Part shown: positions 28,285-37,696 of the stretch, in pieces
Layout of the letters: every line of letters starts with the position of its first letter
Position numbering within the stretch: position 1 is the first letter of the stretch
Assembly (NCBI GenBank): GCA_007996965.1
Contig: BIMP01000001.1
Coordinates: forward strand, 310,001-374,000
Direction: 5' to 3'
DNA: 64,000 nucleotides
Origin: a cyanobiont of Ornithocercus magnificus
Lineage (GTDB): Bacteria; Cyanobacteriota; Cyanobacteriia; PCC-6307; Cyanobiaceae
Translations under genes and position numbers: made by a program
The notes under the pieces: model-generated
The model's input: only the letters and a program-made list of their open reading frames with translations
What the model was told of the DNA's origin: nothing
Database searches by the model: none

Positions 28285-29565
28285 ATGATAGAAACAAGCG
28301 AGATGATAGATAAAAAGGCTCAATCTGCCAAGTCAGCCCCTCTTGGTCTAGGTATTGATTTTGGCACTAGTGGGGCGCGGATCGTTGTGGCGGACTTACG
28401 CGGCAAGACGCTTCACAATGAGGCATGCTCCTACGATACCGGTCTTGAGTATTGGCCAGATTGGCGCAACAGCTGCTGCAGTCTGATCCAGACAATTCCT
28501 AATTGCTTGCGTCAACACATAATTGCTATCGCTGTTGATGGTACCTCAGGAACCTTACTGGCTTGTGGACCTAATGGTTTACCAATCGGCAATGCACTCC
28601 CATATTATATTGCTTGCCCTGAACAGGCAGATCTATTGCACCGACTAATAGTATCGGGTGGACCAGCTGCTAGTACCAGTGGAAGTTTGGCTCGAGCTTT
28701 GCGGCTACTTGAACACACAGATAATATTGCTCTACTGAGACATCAAGCTGACTGGATCAGTGGCTGGCTATTGGAGGACTGGCGCTGGGGCGAGGAGAGC
28801 AACAATCTTCGTCTAGGCTGGGACCCCTTACAAAGAAGCTGGCCAGCCCCACTTCAGACTCAACCTTGGTCCAGAATGCTGCCACGCATCTATCCCAGCG
28901 GCAGTGTGCTTGGGACCATCAGCTTGAGACGCTCACAAGAGCTTGGTCTACGTGGCGACGTCAGTATCGTTGCAGGTACGACCGATGCCAACGCTGCTGT
29001 GCTGGCATCGGCTCCGGAAGCCGGAGACGGTGTCAGCGTGCTTGGCAGTACTCTTGTATTAAAGCGGTTCGTGAGTCAACCAATCACGGCAGCACCTGGC
29101 GTTAGCACACATCGTGTCAATGGCCGCTGGCTTGCTGGTGGTGCCTCTAATGCAGGCTGTCGCACACTACTTTACTTCTTCAATGTGGAGCAACTGCAGG
29201 TACTCAGCCGCCAGATTGACCCCGAGCATGACAGCGGCCTACAGCTAAGACCACTGCCCTCAGTGGGTGAGAGATTCCCAGTAGATGACCCAGAGCTCAA
29301 GCCAATCCTCACGCCACGTCCGGTGAGCGATGCTCTTTTCCTTCAAAGTTTGCTCGAAGGACTAACACGTATTGAGGTTGCTGGCTGGAAGCGCCTAATC
29401 AGTCTTGGAGCTCCAACTCCGCAGAGGATAATCAGTGTTGGGGGTGGTGCTTGTAATCCGCAGTGGCGCCGGATGCGGGAGCGAATGCTAGGCTTACCGG
29501 TGAAAGCATGTAGGAGACAGCCTGCAGCTGGTATGGCTGACCTCGCCCTTAGCTCTATACTATAG
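28285..29565 (+). CDS. FGGY-family carbohydrate kinase
   Basis: A 426-residue sugar kinase with the actin-like ATPase fold. GIDFGTSGARIVVADL near residue 23 is the phosphate-1 motif, VAVDGTSGTLLA-like residues follow, and SVGGGACNPQWRRMRERMLG near the C-terminus is the adenosine motif. Cyanobacterial members are related to D-ribulose/xylulose kinases, so a pentulose is the likely substrate. The start may be ATG 28,285 or 28,303. It follows metK by 20 bases. Confidence 0.83.
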   Translation: MIETSEMIDKKAQSAKSAPLGLGIDFGTSGARIVVADLRGKTLHNEACSYDTGLEYWPDWRNSCCSLIQTIPNCLRQHIIAIAVDGTSGTLLACGPNGLPIGNALPYYIACPEQADLLHRLIVSGGPAASTSGSLARALRLLEHTDNIALLRHQADWISGWLLEDWRWGEESNNLRLGWDPLQRSWPAPLQTQPWSRMLPRIYPSGSVLGTISLRRSQELGLRGDVSIVAGTTDANAAVLASAPEAGDGVSVLGSTLVLKRFVSQPITAAPGVSTHRVNGRWLAGGASNAGCRTLLYFFNVEQLQVLSRQIDPEHDSGLQLRPLPSVGERFPVDDPELKPILTPRPVSDALFLQSLLEGLTRIEVAGWKRLISLGAPTPQRIISVGGGACNPQWRRMRERMLGLPVKACRRQPAAGMADLALSSIL

Positions 29566-29635
29566 TAGGTTACCTGCTTGTAATCTATAAAGATTTTGTA
29601 GTAAAGCAATGCTATCCCACTAACTACTGCTTACC

Positions 29636-29734
29636 ATGCCCTCCCGCCTGCGTGATGGAGTCACAATTGCTATCTTTGTTCTGTTGGTTAGCTACCTAGG
29701 GTTTAACCTTTTACGTCTAACCCCATTTCTTTAG
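29636..29734 (+). CDS. Candidate 32-residue single-helix protein
   Basis: A short frame, MPSRLRDGVTIAIFVLLVSY then LGFNLLRLTPFL, that reads as one membrane helix with a basic N-terminus. It resembles small thylakoid subunits in size and shape, but I do not recognise it as a named photosystem or cytochrome subunit. Support is composition only; no strong ribosome binding site is seen. It lies 70 bases after the FGGY kinase. Confidence 0.45.
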   Translation: MPSRLRDGVTIAIFVLLVSYLGFNLLRLTPFL

Positions 29735-29778
29735 ATAGCAGCTTGGTCTAATCTCAGCTACAGAGAGCTACCAACACT

Positions 29779-30051
29779 ATGAGCGTCAACCCACTTACCG
29801 ATGCAGTGAGTGACAGGATTTGCCGCCACATGAATGACGATCATGCTGATGCTGTTACTGCCTACGCACGTCACTTTGGCTGTGTTGTAGATGCTAGCTA
29901 CGCCCGTATGGTTCGTATATCGCCTAAGGCAATGGATCTTGATGTCGATGGTAGGACAATCATCATTCCCTTCGATCATGAACTCAGTGACAGTGAAGAT
30001 GCTCATCGCACCTTAGTAGCAATGCTACGTTCAGTCCCTTTATCTAGATAG
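29779..30051 (+). CDS. DUF2470 domain protein
   Basis: A 90-residue protein with RICRHMNDDHADAVTAYARHFG, the DUF2470 signature (related to haem-utilisation split-barrel proteins). Function in cyanobacteria is unknown; related domains sit at the C-terminus of haem-binding or FMN-like proteins. A complete stand-alone domain is present. The start at ATG 29,779 is well placed. Confidence 0.8.
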   Translation: MSVNPLTDAVSDRICRHMNDDHADAVTAYARHFGCVVDASYARMVRISPKAMDLDVDGRTIIIPFDHELSDSEDAHRTLVAMLRSVPLSR

Positions 30052-30428
30052 AGCAGCCGAGATGCTCGCCTGCCAGTGCTGGAGAACCCTAATATAATTT
30101 TACTAGATGTGTGTAGTTTCCCTCCACGTTGGGCAACTATTTCTTAAACTATGTGGCCGTTGCCCGACTAGATTGCTTAGAAGATGCTTGCAACACTATG
30201 GTATATTGAAGGATCAACTGGCCCAGCCTAAAATAGGCATATCATTATTGTTAGTCTATAGACACAGCTAGTAACTCTGTATCTCTAGCGACCAGCTCAA
30301 AGCACATACACCTGACCGATAAATGACACATCAAGACACGTAACATACTGTGCCCAAATATGTTAAGTAGAGTACTCTAGCCTTAGAAAGCCCACAAAAC
30401 TGACATGGTAGCATTGTGTGATTAGTAG
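30052..30428. other. Intergenic before tRNA-Phe; one hairpin
   Basis: About 375 bases with no gene. A hairpin pairs GTTGGGCAAC (30,128-30,137) with GTTGCCCGAC (30,159-30,168) with one wobble pair, and could be the terminator of the DUF2470 gene or a small RNA element. Confidence 0.45.
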
Positions 30429-30501
30429 GCCGGGATAGCTCAGTTGGTAGAGCAGGCGACTGAAAATCGCCGTGTCCCCAGTTCAAATCTGGGTCCTGGC
30501 A
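30429..30501 (+). tRNA. trnF: tRNA-Phe (anticodon GAA)
   Basis: A 73-base cloverleaf. The acceptor stem is GCCGGGA pairing with TCCTGGC (one G-T), the D-arm GCTC...GAGC, the anticodon loop CTGAAAA (anticodon GAA), and the T-arm CCCAG TTCAAAT CTGGG. The discriminator is A and CCA is not encoded. Confidence 0.95.
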
Positions 30502-30760
30502 TGCGTAGGTCAAGCAAGTTGCTATAGTTCTCTCGATAGGTCTCGCTATTGTTTCAAGGAAACCACCTCAGGACTAAGGCTATAGGATAGTAGAGTAGAT
30601 TCATAACACTGCACCTAGCTAGTGAACTAGCTGCTAGGACCGATAGATCACAGCATGCTTGAGACATACCCACAGCTCTCTCGTCCAGAAAAGTTGTGGT
30701 AAAAGCATTCATGCTTAACTGACCTCATAAACATAATGTGAATGCTATGCGGCTGGAATC

Positions 30761-32149
30761 ATGACGGCTCGCCTACTTCCCTTGCACACTGTTTTGCGTC
30801 TAGGCCTTTTCCAAAGCTCTGTTGGTGCAATGGCTTATGTATTCAGTGGTCTCCTGAACCGGGTAATGCTTAGTGAACTAGCACTGCCTGGTTTATTGGT
30901 GGGTTCTGTGCTTGCCATAGAGCAGATAATGGCTTTGTCTCGGGTCTTATTCGGCCAAGTTTCAGACCGTTTTGCCATCTTAGGGTGCCACAGAGTTCCC
31001 TACATTTGGGTTGGTACTACGCTATTTAGTCTATTAAGTTTGCTATCGGTGCCATTAATATTTCGTCTATCAGAAGTCACATCTAATACCAGTAAAAGTG
31101 CTACTCTAGCAGTAATAATCATCACATTTGCAGGGCTATTTGCACTTTATGGTCTTGGAATTTCAATGGCTACTACACCATTTCTTGCACTGGTTATCGA
31201 CCGCACTAATGAAGAGGAACGCCCTCAAGTGGTTGGTATTCTTTGGTGCATGTTAAGCATCGGCCTTATTATAGGAGCTATATCAGGTGAGTTAAGTTTG
31301 CGCGGACTTGATGGTGTCATAGATTCAGCAGTGCTTGAAGCGAGCTTATTTTCCTATGTCCAGCGTGTTGTTGCTGTAGTAATGTTACTTACACTTATAG
31401 GTACATGGGGGCAAGAAGAGGCTCACCTGACCCATAGCCGCTCTGAAGACAGAGAGGATTCTTTAAGTTTGACCGAGTCTTGGAGACTAATCCAGTCTAG
31501 CGGCCAAGTATTTGTCTTTGCTGTGTTCTTGTTGCTGTTCACACTATCCCTATTCTTGCAAGATCCTGTCCTCGAGAGTTATGGTGCGGAGATATTCGGC
31601 ATGAGCATCTCTCAGACATCCCGCTTAACGGCAAACTGGGGAATTGGCGTTCTCATCGGTCTGTCGGGCGCCGGATTTTTGATAGTTCCTCGGATCGGAA
31701 AGCTCGCTACTGCCCGTTTTGGCTGCTGGCTAGTTATCTCAAGCATGCTGTTGTTAATAACATCAGGATGTTTAAGAAATTCTGCTCTGCTACTGTCTTC
31801 GACTTTTGTATTTGGTCTTGCCAGTGGCATAGGTACCAATGGTGTACTCTGCTTGATGCTTGATTTTACCCTCTCCCAAGCGGCAGGAGCCTTCGTTGGG
31901 CTGTGGGGTTTAACTCAAGCCTTGTCTCGGGCCTTAGGCAAGCTTCTTGGTGGACTCCTACTGAGCCTAGGCCGTCTTATCGAGCCTGACCTTGGGTTTT
32001 CTAATTCCTCACTCCTACCTTTTCTATTAGTATTAGTAGTTGAAGGCCTGATAGCAATTGCAGCTCTCTTGGTTTCATTCCAACTTAGTATGAAGACTTT
32101 CCGCGAGGATACGAGCGGGATGCTCAGTCAAGTCCTCGAACTGGAATAA
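30761..32149 (+). CDS. PucC/BCD-family major facilitator
   Basis: A 462-residue protein with about twelve membrane segments and the PucC-family start LRLGLFQSSVGAMAYVFSGLLNRVM, with FGQVSDRF and HRVPYIWVGT. In cyanobacteria and purple bacteria the family is proposed to move or place chlorophyll/bacteriochlorophyll during antenna assembly. Direct function here is unproven. It is the last gene before the phycobilisome rod locus and points into it, but a 97-base gap separates them. Confidence 0.85.
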   Translation: MTARLLPLHTVLRLGLFQSSVGAMAYVFSGLLNRVMLSELALPGLLVGSVLAIEQIMALSRVLFGQVSDRFAILGCHRVPYIWVGTTLFSLLSLLSVPLIFRLSEVTSNTSKSATLAVIIITFAGLFALYGLGISMATTPFLALVIDRTNEEERPQVVGILWCMLSIGLIIGAISGELSLRGLDGVIDSAVLEASLFSYVQRVVAVVMLLTLIGTWGQEEAHLTHSRSEDREDSLSLTESWRLIQSSGQVFVFAVFLLLFTLSLFLQDPVLESYGAEIFGMSISQTSRLTANWGIGVLIGLSGAGFLIVPRIGKLATARFGCWLVISSMLLLITSGCLRNSALLLSSTFVFGLASGIGTNGVLCLMLDFTLSQAAGAFVGLWGLTQALSRALGKLLGGLLLSLGRLIEPDLGFSNSSLLPFLLVLVVEGLIAIAALLVSFQLSMKTFREDTSGMLSQVLELE

Positions 32150-32246
32150 ATCGTTATATAAAACTAACTTCATTCTGAAATAGATCGGCTAATGTCAGCC
32201 TAAAATCAAAGTTTAGCCTTATGATTAGAGGATTGGTACTAGCAAG

Positions 32247-32693
32247 ATGACAGACATATATACACCCAGTATCGACTCACTAGTCTCTAGGTTAGACATC
32301 GAGAGTGAGTCACACCACACTACTAAGGGAGGTATTCTGAGAATTGACCTCAAGCTTGATGACCTTAGGCTTTGGCGCGAGACCCTTGCCGCCATGGTTG
32401 TTAAGCCATGCAATCTGCTACTCGCTTGTGAGGATAGCGATGGAGCTCTGCGAGATACACGGTTAACTTGGGTGGTGGGGTCAGCTATCAGGTCAGGCTA
32501 TATCAACAACCCTAGGGAGATTTGTCCACTTCTTGAGTCTTTGGGTGTTACTGCCTCACTCGCAGCTATTGTCCCCCAACAATGCCCAGGTCTCGGATGT
32601 GATGTTACCTGGGCATTCTATCTAGAAAGGCATGGCTGGCTTACTGCTTCCCCTGTCTTATCAGACGACTTAACACCGGTGGCCTTCCCTTGA
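32247..32693 (+). CDS. Unknown protein at start of the rod locus
   Basis: A 148-residue protein I cannot assign. It appears soluble, with GGILRIDLKLDDLRLWRETL and a cysteine-containing segment QQCPGLGCDVTWAFYLERHGW near the C-terminus. Its stop overlaps the start of the phycobiliprotein-like gene by four bases (TTGA), so the two are probably translated together and may work together. Unknown ('unk') genes are known at this end of marine Synechococcus rod loci; I infer it is one of them. Confidence 0.6.
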   Translation: MTDIYTPSIDSLVSRLDIESESHHTTKGGILRIDLKLDDLRLWRETLAAMVVKPCNLLLACEDSDGALRDTRLTWVVGSAIRSGYINNPREICPLLESLGVTASLAAIVPQQCPGLGCDVTWAFYLERHGWLTASPVLSDDLTPVAFP

Positions 32694-33277
32694 GAGAACG
32701 AAACGACTCAGATCTGATTCGCGAGCTTGCTCGGCATGCAAGAATCCTTGGATTAACATCCAGGCTAACAATACCTCAGGATTTGCGTTATATCCTCTCA
32801 GCTGCCGATGGGGCCTCGCGGTTGCTCGAACCTAGTGAAATTAGTCGCCTATGCTTATATTCCGGTGTAGAAATAGGCCCACTTCTCGAACTCCAATCTA
32901 CTGCAGGGAGACTTGTTAATTTAGCCCGTAAACAGCTCTTAAAGCAGGAACCAGCCTTAGTAAAACCTGGAGGAGCACTGTATCAAGAGCAGCGTGCCGA
33001 AGCTTGCTGGCGTGACTGTTTCCATTTCCTAAGACTAAGTCTATATGGAGTTTCTGTTGCCGAGCCTGACCTAACCGATGCTTGTGGTATGGAGGCTTTG
33101 GCTAAGCTATACAAAATCCTAGCTGTACCAGTTTCTTCTCTACTGCTGGCACTCACTGAATTGCGTGAGGTCGCCACAATAGTTTATGGCCAATGGGCTC
33201 CAGCAAAGGACGTGTATCTGCTTGATAAAAGTCTTACATTACTGAGAGAGAAAATTAGCCTTGCCTGCAAAAATTAG
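32690..33277 (+). CDS. Divergent beta-type phycobiliprotein-like protein
   Basis: A 195-residue protein starting with TTG at 32,690. Its centre aligns by eye with phycocyanin beta: EPALVKPGGALY...ACWRDCFHFLRLSLYGV against [12 protein letters not shown]...[17 protein letters not shown], followed by a matching ALAKLYKILAVPV segment. The bilin-binding cysteine equivalent to beta-82 is present as C106. It has an N-terminal extension of about 25 residues and lacks the beta-153 cysteine region. It could be a bilin-carrying accessory protein, an assembly factor or a sensor. The globin-like phycobiliprotein fold is inferred, not proven. Confidence 0.65.
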   Translation: MRERNDSDLIRELARHARILGLTSRLTIPQDLRYILSAADGASRLLEPSEISRLCLYSGVEIGPLLELQSTAGRLVNLARKQLLKQEPALVKPGGALYQEQRAEACWRDCFHFLRLSLYGVSVAEPDLTDACGMEALAKLYKILAVPVSSLLLALTELREVATIVYGQWAPAKDVYLLDKSLTLLREKISLACKN

Positions 33278-33447
33278 CTATCATTTAGTCATCTAAACCT
33301 AGGGCATGTTTGAGAGTTAGCATCAAGTAAGTAAGAATTAGTCTGGATGGGAAAATTCTTGTCGATCCTGCTCAGCATTTCGCCATAAGGTACCCAAAAT
33401 TTCGGCTGCTGTGGCAGGCTCTGTAGGCCGAACTAGTCTTAACTATC

Positions 33448-34131
33448 TTGGACTACTACCTTTCACTATCTGCCTGGTCACCGCCAGAGCAAACAAAACC
33501 AGAGAGGTTAAGTAGTGAACTTGATGCGAGAGGAGCTGATTGGAGTGGTTGCTCTCTTGGGAAAGTAGACTTGAGTGGCGCTCGCCTATGTCGTTGTGAC
33601 TTGCGTGGTGCTAACCTTAGCAACTGTGTACTCGATGGGGCTGATCTTCGTCTCGCCCGTTATGACAGTTTTACACGCTGGCCAGAAAATTTTAACATTA
33701 GTAGCTCTGGAGCTGTTGGGCCAGGTGCACATCTTAATGGAGTATTTTTAAATGGGAGTGATCTACGGGGCATGGATCTACGGGGTGCACATGTGATGGG
33801 TGCATACCTGAGCGGAGCTGATCTAAGCGGCGCGGTAGTTGATGGTGTAAGCTTTGCTGGCTCCGACCTCCGAAATGCTATCTTGAGAGGCTGCAGTTGC
33901 CGCAGCAGCAGATTTGGGATGTGTCAGTTAGACTTTGCAGATTTTCGTGGTGCCGACCTAACCAAGGCAGATATACTGGGTGCAGAATCTATTCGCGGAG
34001 CTGATTTTTCTCTAAGTTATGGGCTTGAAACACAAGCGCCAAAGTTACTTGAGCGTGGATACTATGAGCTAGACTGCTGGAATGCTTTGACCAGGCAGAA
34101 CACAAGAGAAACTTTAGAAAGTTTGATTTGA
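33448..34131 (+). CDS. Pentapeptide-repeat protein
   Basis: A 227-residue protein rich in A(D/N)L-type pentapeptide repeats (DLRGANLSN, GADLRLA, GSDLRGMDLRGAHV, GADLSGAVV and further) spanning about residues 25-195. These fold into a right-handed quadrilateral beta-helix. A function in the phycobilisome is unknown; proteins of this kind occur in marine Synechococcus rod loci. The start is TTG 33,448 by the open frame; no better start is obvious. It precedes cpeC by 211 bases. Confidence 0.78.
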   Translation: MDYYLSLSAWSPPEQTKPERLSSELDARGADWSGCSLGKVDLSGARLCRCDLRGANLSNCVLDGADLRLARYDSFTRWPENFNISSSGAVGPGAHLNGVFLNGSDLRGMDLRGAHVMGAYLSGADLSGAVVDGVSFAGSDLRNAILRGCSCRSSRFGMCQLDFADFRGADLTKADILGAESIRGADFSLSYGLETQAPKLLERGYYELDCWNALTRQNTRETLESLI

Positions 34132-34342
34132 GTAAGTGCCCTGCAGTAGAGCTTAGGCTAAGTAAGTGCTGCAGGAAATTCATGGGAGAGGGTTAGGGAA
34201 AAGCCTTTTCAGACTCTGTCATTGGATTCACTGGCTTTGAAACTTCTACAGGTAGTTGAGCTTTATGAAGACTGTGCGAGTGCTAGTGCGTAAGGTAAGG
34301 TAAGGGTTGGATTATAGGCTTAGCGATTACTGGATGATCTTC

Positions 34343-35221
34343 ATGCCCTTTGGTCCAGCCTCACTTCTTGGGGTCGAGAGCTTTGACAGTGTTAACCCTC
34401 TTGAGCTGATCCCAGGTGATGATGACGCCAAGAAGGGGCAACTTATTCGTGCCGTCTATCGACAAATTTTAGGAAATGCATATGTGATGGACAGCGAGCG
34501 GCAACTTGTTGCGGAGTCTCAGTTTCGACTAGGAGAGCTGAGCGTCCGTGAGTTTGTCCGAAAGGTTGCCAAGAGTGAAATTTATCAGACACGATTCTTT
34601 GACTCATGCTCCCGCTACCGCTATATCGAGCTCACATTCCGTCACCTCTTAGGCCGTGCACCACTTAGCTACGAAGAGATGAGGTCCCACTCAGATTGCC
34701 TAGACAGGAGTGGTCTTGAGGCTGACATAGATAGCTTTATAGACTCAGATGAGTATCAAAATACCTTCGGCGAGTGGGTTGTCCCGTATCAGCGTGGATG
34801 GCGTACTGAATCTTGCGGAACAATGCAGGAGTTTACGTGGAGCTTTCAGCTGTTGCGTGGTAATAGCAGCAGCAGTCTCAAAGGCGACCTAGCTGGTACT
34901 TCATCCCGTTTAGGTGGTGCTGCATACCAGAACAAGCCTTTAGCAATTGTTCCTCCTTCATCTCCTGAGACAGATGGATGGAGCTATCGTCCTGCACCAA
35001 ACTTGCAGGACGCACCTACACGCCTTGGTGTAGGCTCTGGCTCAGAGGGACGTACATACAAGCTTGAGGTAACAGCCTACCGAGCCAACAATGTACGAAG
35101 AACCAGTCGTTACACAAGGTCTAATAGAGTTTACTACGTGCCCTATGACAAATTATCAGAGCAGTTTAAAAGGATTCACAGTGAGGGTGGCAAGATTGCA
35201 AGTATCACTCCAGTTGGCTGA
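34343..35221 (+). CDS. cpeC: Phycoerythrin-associated rod linker CpeC
   Basis: A 292-residue linker starting MPFGPASLLGVESFD, the typical CpeC N-terminus. A PBS linker domain covers about residues 18-160 (VYRQILGNAYVMDSERQ, FRHLLGRAPLSYEEM, DSDEYQNTFGEWVVPYQRG) and a C-terminal CpcD domain follows (KLEVTAYRA...IHSEGGKIASITPVG). It joins phycoerythrin I hexamers in rods. The ATG at 34,343 fits the family; the frame extends back to 34,307. It heads the cpeC-mpeD-cpeE-cpeS-cpeT series. Confidence 0.9.
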   Translation: MPFGPASLLGVESFDSVNPLELIPGDDDAKKGQLIRAVYRQILGNAYVMDSERQLVAESQFRLGELSVREFVRKVAKSEIYQTRFFDSCSRYRYIELTFRHLLGRAPLSYEEMRSHSDCLDRSGLEADIDSFIDSDEYQNTFGEWVVPYQRGWRTESCGTMQEFTWSFQLLRGNSSSSLKGDLAGTSSRLGGAAYQNKPLAIVPPSSPETDGWSYRPAPNLQDAPTRLGVGSGSEGRTYKLEVTAYRANNVRRTSRYTRSNRVYYVPYDKLSEQFKRIHSEGGKIASITPVG

Positions 35222-35294
35222 CGCCCTGATCAGTATTTAGGTTAATCAGCTCACTAAGACCTTAACATAACCCAGCCCTTCTCCACATTTCCTC

Positions 35295-36917
35295 ATGCAA
35301 TTATCAGCTATGTCTAACATCAGCTCTGCCTCTCTCGGTTTTGGAGCAACTACTAAGTGGAGCTCTCCTGTTTCTTTCAAGCGAAACCGGACCAAGAAAG
35401 GTCCAGCAACAGCACTAACTAACAGTGAGTTTCGGCGCCAATCATATAAAGCTAGAACAGAGCAATATAGCCCCGAAGATAGTGAATCTCTACGACAAGC
35501 TATCAATGCTAGCTATCGGCAAGTGTTTGGCAACGCTCATATAATGGAATTTGAGCGTTCAACCGAACTCGAGGCACAACTAAGAAATGGAGATATTGAC
35601 ATCCAAGGTTTCATTCGTGGGCTTGCAAAATCTTCACTTTATAAGGCAAGATTTTTCGATTCTGTATCACCACAGCGGGGGATTGAGTTAATCTTCAAGC
35701 ATATACTAGGACGCCCCCCTCATGGTCAGCGTGAAGTATCAGCATGTATCGCTACTTTAGCTAAAGGCGGGCATGATGCTGTAGTTGACAGCTTGGTCGA
35801 CTCTTCAGAATATACAGAGATATTTGGCGAGGATATTGTCCCTTACGCGCGTGTTTGGAGCTCGCCTAATTTCTCAACTGCGAGTTTCCCGAACATGGCT
35901 GAGCTGGAGCGAAACTTTGCAGGCAGTGACAGCGCAATTGGGAGCCGCAGCCTATTACAGAGAAACCTTGCTAAAAATATTGTTCAAGGTATCAGAGTAC
36001 CAACACAAGTCTGTGGAGGTACAACCTCACTAACAGGATCATATGCACGAGCAGCATTTGCTCCTAAGCCAGCCAGAGTAAGTGATGGTGGCGACTCAGC
36101 CCCAATTCGTGGCGATGCTTACGTTGGATTTGGTCTTGGCCAGAGAGAGCAAGAAGTTTTTCAGAGATATCCAGGAGTTGATACTAGTGAGCAGATTGCG
36201 GCACTTATTCGCGCTTGCTACCGCCAGGTTATGGGCAATCCTCACCTAATGGAGTTTGAAAGATCGCTTTCAGCTGAAAGTCGTTACTGTGATGGATTCT
36301 CAAGCACACGTGAATTTGTTCGATCCATTGGGCTTTCGCCAGAGTACCGCAAGCGATTTTTTGAAACAAATGCCCCCTATAGATTCATCGAATTAAACTT
36401 CAAGCACTTTCTTGGGCGCGCACCAAGAAGTCAAGCTGAAATCAGCGAGCATACCCAAATCCTTGCACAAAAAGGGTATGATGCAGAGATTAGTAGCTAC
36501 ATCGATGGCAATGAATACCAAGAGATCTTCGGAGAAGATGTAGTGCCATATGCGAGAATTCTTAGTGAGAGTGGTCGCTCTCAAATTGCATTTAACCTAC
36601 AACTTTCCCTTGCTGAAGGTTATGCAGCCAGTGACTCAGTGTTAACAGGATCTTCACTAGTCAATTCAGTTGCGACAAGTATTGTACCCGATGGCTGGTC
36701 AAAGACGACATCACGAATTAACAGAACTGGAACACAGTCGGGTGTGTCAGACCCAACTTTGAGAAAGTTTAGGATCGTAGTTAAAGCTCAAAAGCCTGCA
36801 CTGCGCCAACGCAGTTCTAACTCAACTTATCTGGTTAGCAACAAAGATATGAGTTCACAGATCAAGTATATTCATGCAAGAGGTGGCCGTATAGCTTCAA
36901 TTACTGAAGTAATGTAA
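35295..36917 (+). CDS. mpeD: Double-domain phycoerythrin linker, MpeD type
   Basis: A 540-residue linker with two PBS linker domains (about 60-210 and 290-430) and a C-terminal CpcD domain (IHARGGRIASITEVM). This fused architecture (MpeC-like plus CpeD-like) is that described for MpeD of marine Synechococcus, which is 548 residues. The first 60 residues contain no cysteine, although the related phycourobilin-bearing gamma linker of phycoerythrin II binds its bilin at Cys49. Start may be ATG 35,295 or 35,310. Position between cpeC and cpeE supports the assignment. Confidence 0.85.
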   Translation: MQLSAMSNISSASLGFGATTKWSSPVSFKRNRTKKGPATALTNSEFRRQSYKARTEQYSPEDSESLRQAINASYRQVFGNAHIMEFERSTELEAQLRNGDIDIQGFIRGLAKSSLYKARFFDSVSPQRGIELIFKHILGRPPHGQREVSACIATLAKGGHDAVVDSLVDSSEYTEIFGEDIVPYARVWSSPNFSTASFPNMAELERNFAGSDSAIGSRSLLQRNLAKNIVQGIRVPTQVCGGTTSLTGSYARAAFAPKPARVSDGGDSAPIRGDAYVGFGLGQREQEVFQRYPGVDTSEQIAALIRACYRQVMGNPHLMEFERSLSAESRYCDGFSSTREFVRSIGLSPEYRKRFFETNAPYRFIELNFKHFLGRAPRSQAEISEHTQILAQKGYDAEISSYIDGNEYQEIFGEDVVPYARILSESGRSQIAFNLQLSLAEGYAASDSVLTGSSLVNSVATSIVPDGWSKTTSRINRTGTQSGVSDPTLRKFRIVVKAQKPALRQRSSNSTYLVSNKDMSSQIKYIHARGGRIASITEVM

Positions 36918-36961
36918 GACAAGCCAAGCTTTTAACTAACAGTTTACATAGCTAAAACAAC

Positions 36962-37696
36962 ATGACTGAAACAGCTACACTCGCAACTCAAGCTAACAAA
37001 GATGTTGACCACGCTAAGTCAATAATCAACAAAGTATACCGGCAAGTGTTTGGTAACCGCCACCTGATGGAACTTGACATTAATACCTCAACTGAAGCAC
37101 TTTTTATGAATGGTGATTTGAATGTTCAAGGATTTGTCACCGCTGTAGCCCAGTCAGACACCTATAGAAAGTACTTTCTTGAGCCTAGTAATCCTTATCG
37201 CTTTATTGAGCTAAATTTTAAGCATCTCCTTGGCCGTGCACCACGAAATCAGGCTGAGGTCATGGAGCATGTTCAAATTATGGCGGATGAAGGATTTGAT
37301 GCTGAGATCGCTAGCTATACATATAGTGAGGAGTATCTAAAAGCATTTGGCTTTAACCAAGTACCATTTATGAGGTCAGATACATCACGAGTAGGTTACA
37401 CATCAATCGATTATAGTCGGTCTAACCTTTTAAAAACAAAGTCTGCAGGTTTTGACGGTAAGCAAAAGGCAAAGCTGTTGCAGAGCATTGCCTTAGACAC
37501 AGCCCCCAAGCTCCCTGCAAGAGGCATCGGAATGGGTACAGTGTTTGTAATTTCCTGGGTTTCCTGCATGCAGCTTGCTGGCAGTCGTCGGGCAGTTCAG
37601 CGTTCTGTTGTACCTCAGACATCCCTTTCATCAACAGTCAAAAGTATCCAATCTCAAAGAGGTACAATTCTCGAGATTGCTACAAATAAGTCGTGA
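36962..37696 (+). CDS. cpeE: Phycoerythrin-associated linker CpeE
   Basis: A 244-residue linker with one PBS linker domain (about 18-145: VYRQVFGNRHLMELD, NFKHLLGRAPRNQ) and a short, diverged CpcD-like tail (SVVPQTSLSSTVKSIQSQRG). It begins MTETATLATQANKDVDHAK. Order cpeC, mpeD, cpeE matches the cpeCDE arrangement, supporting the name CpeE. It would attach phycoerythrin I to the rod. Confidence 0.82.
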   Translation: MTETATLATQANKDVDHAKSIINKVYRQVFGNRHLMELDINTSTEALFMNGDLNVQGFVTAVAQSDTYRKYFLEPSNPYRFIELNFKHLLGRAPRNQAEVMEHVQIMADEGFDAEIASYTYSEEYLKAFGFNQVPFMRSDTSRVGYTSIDYSRSNLLKTKSAGFDGKQKAKLLQSIALDTAPKLPARGIGMGTVFVISWVSCMQLAGSRRAVQRSVVPQTSLSSTVKSIQSQRGTILEIATNKS

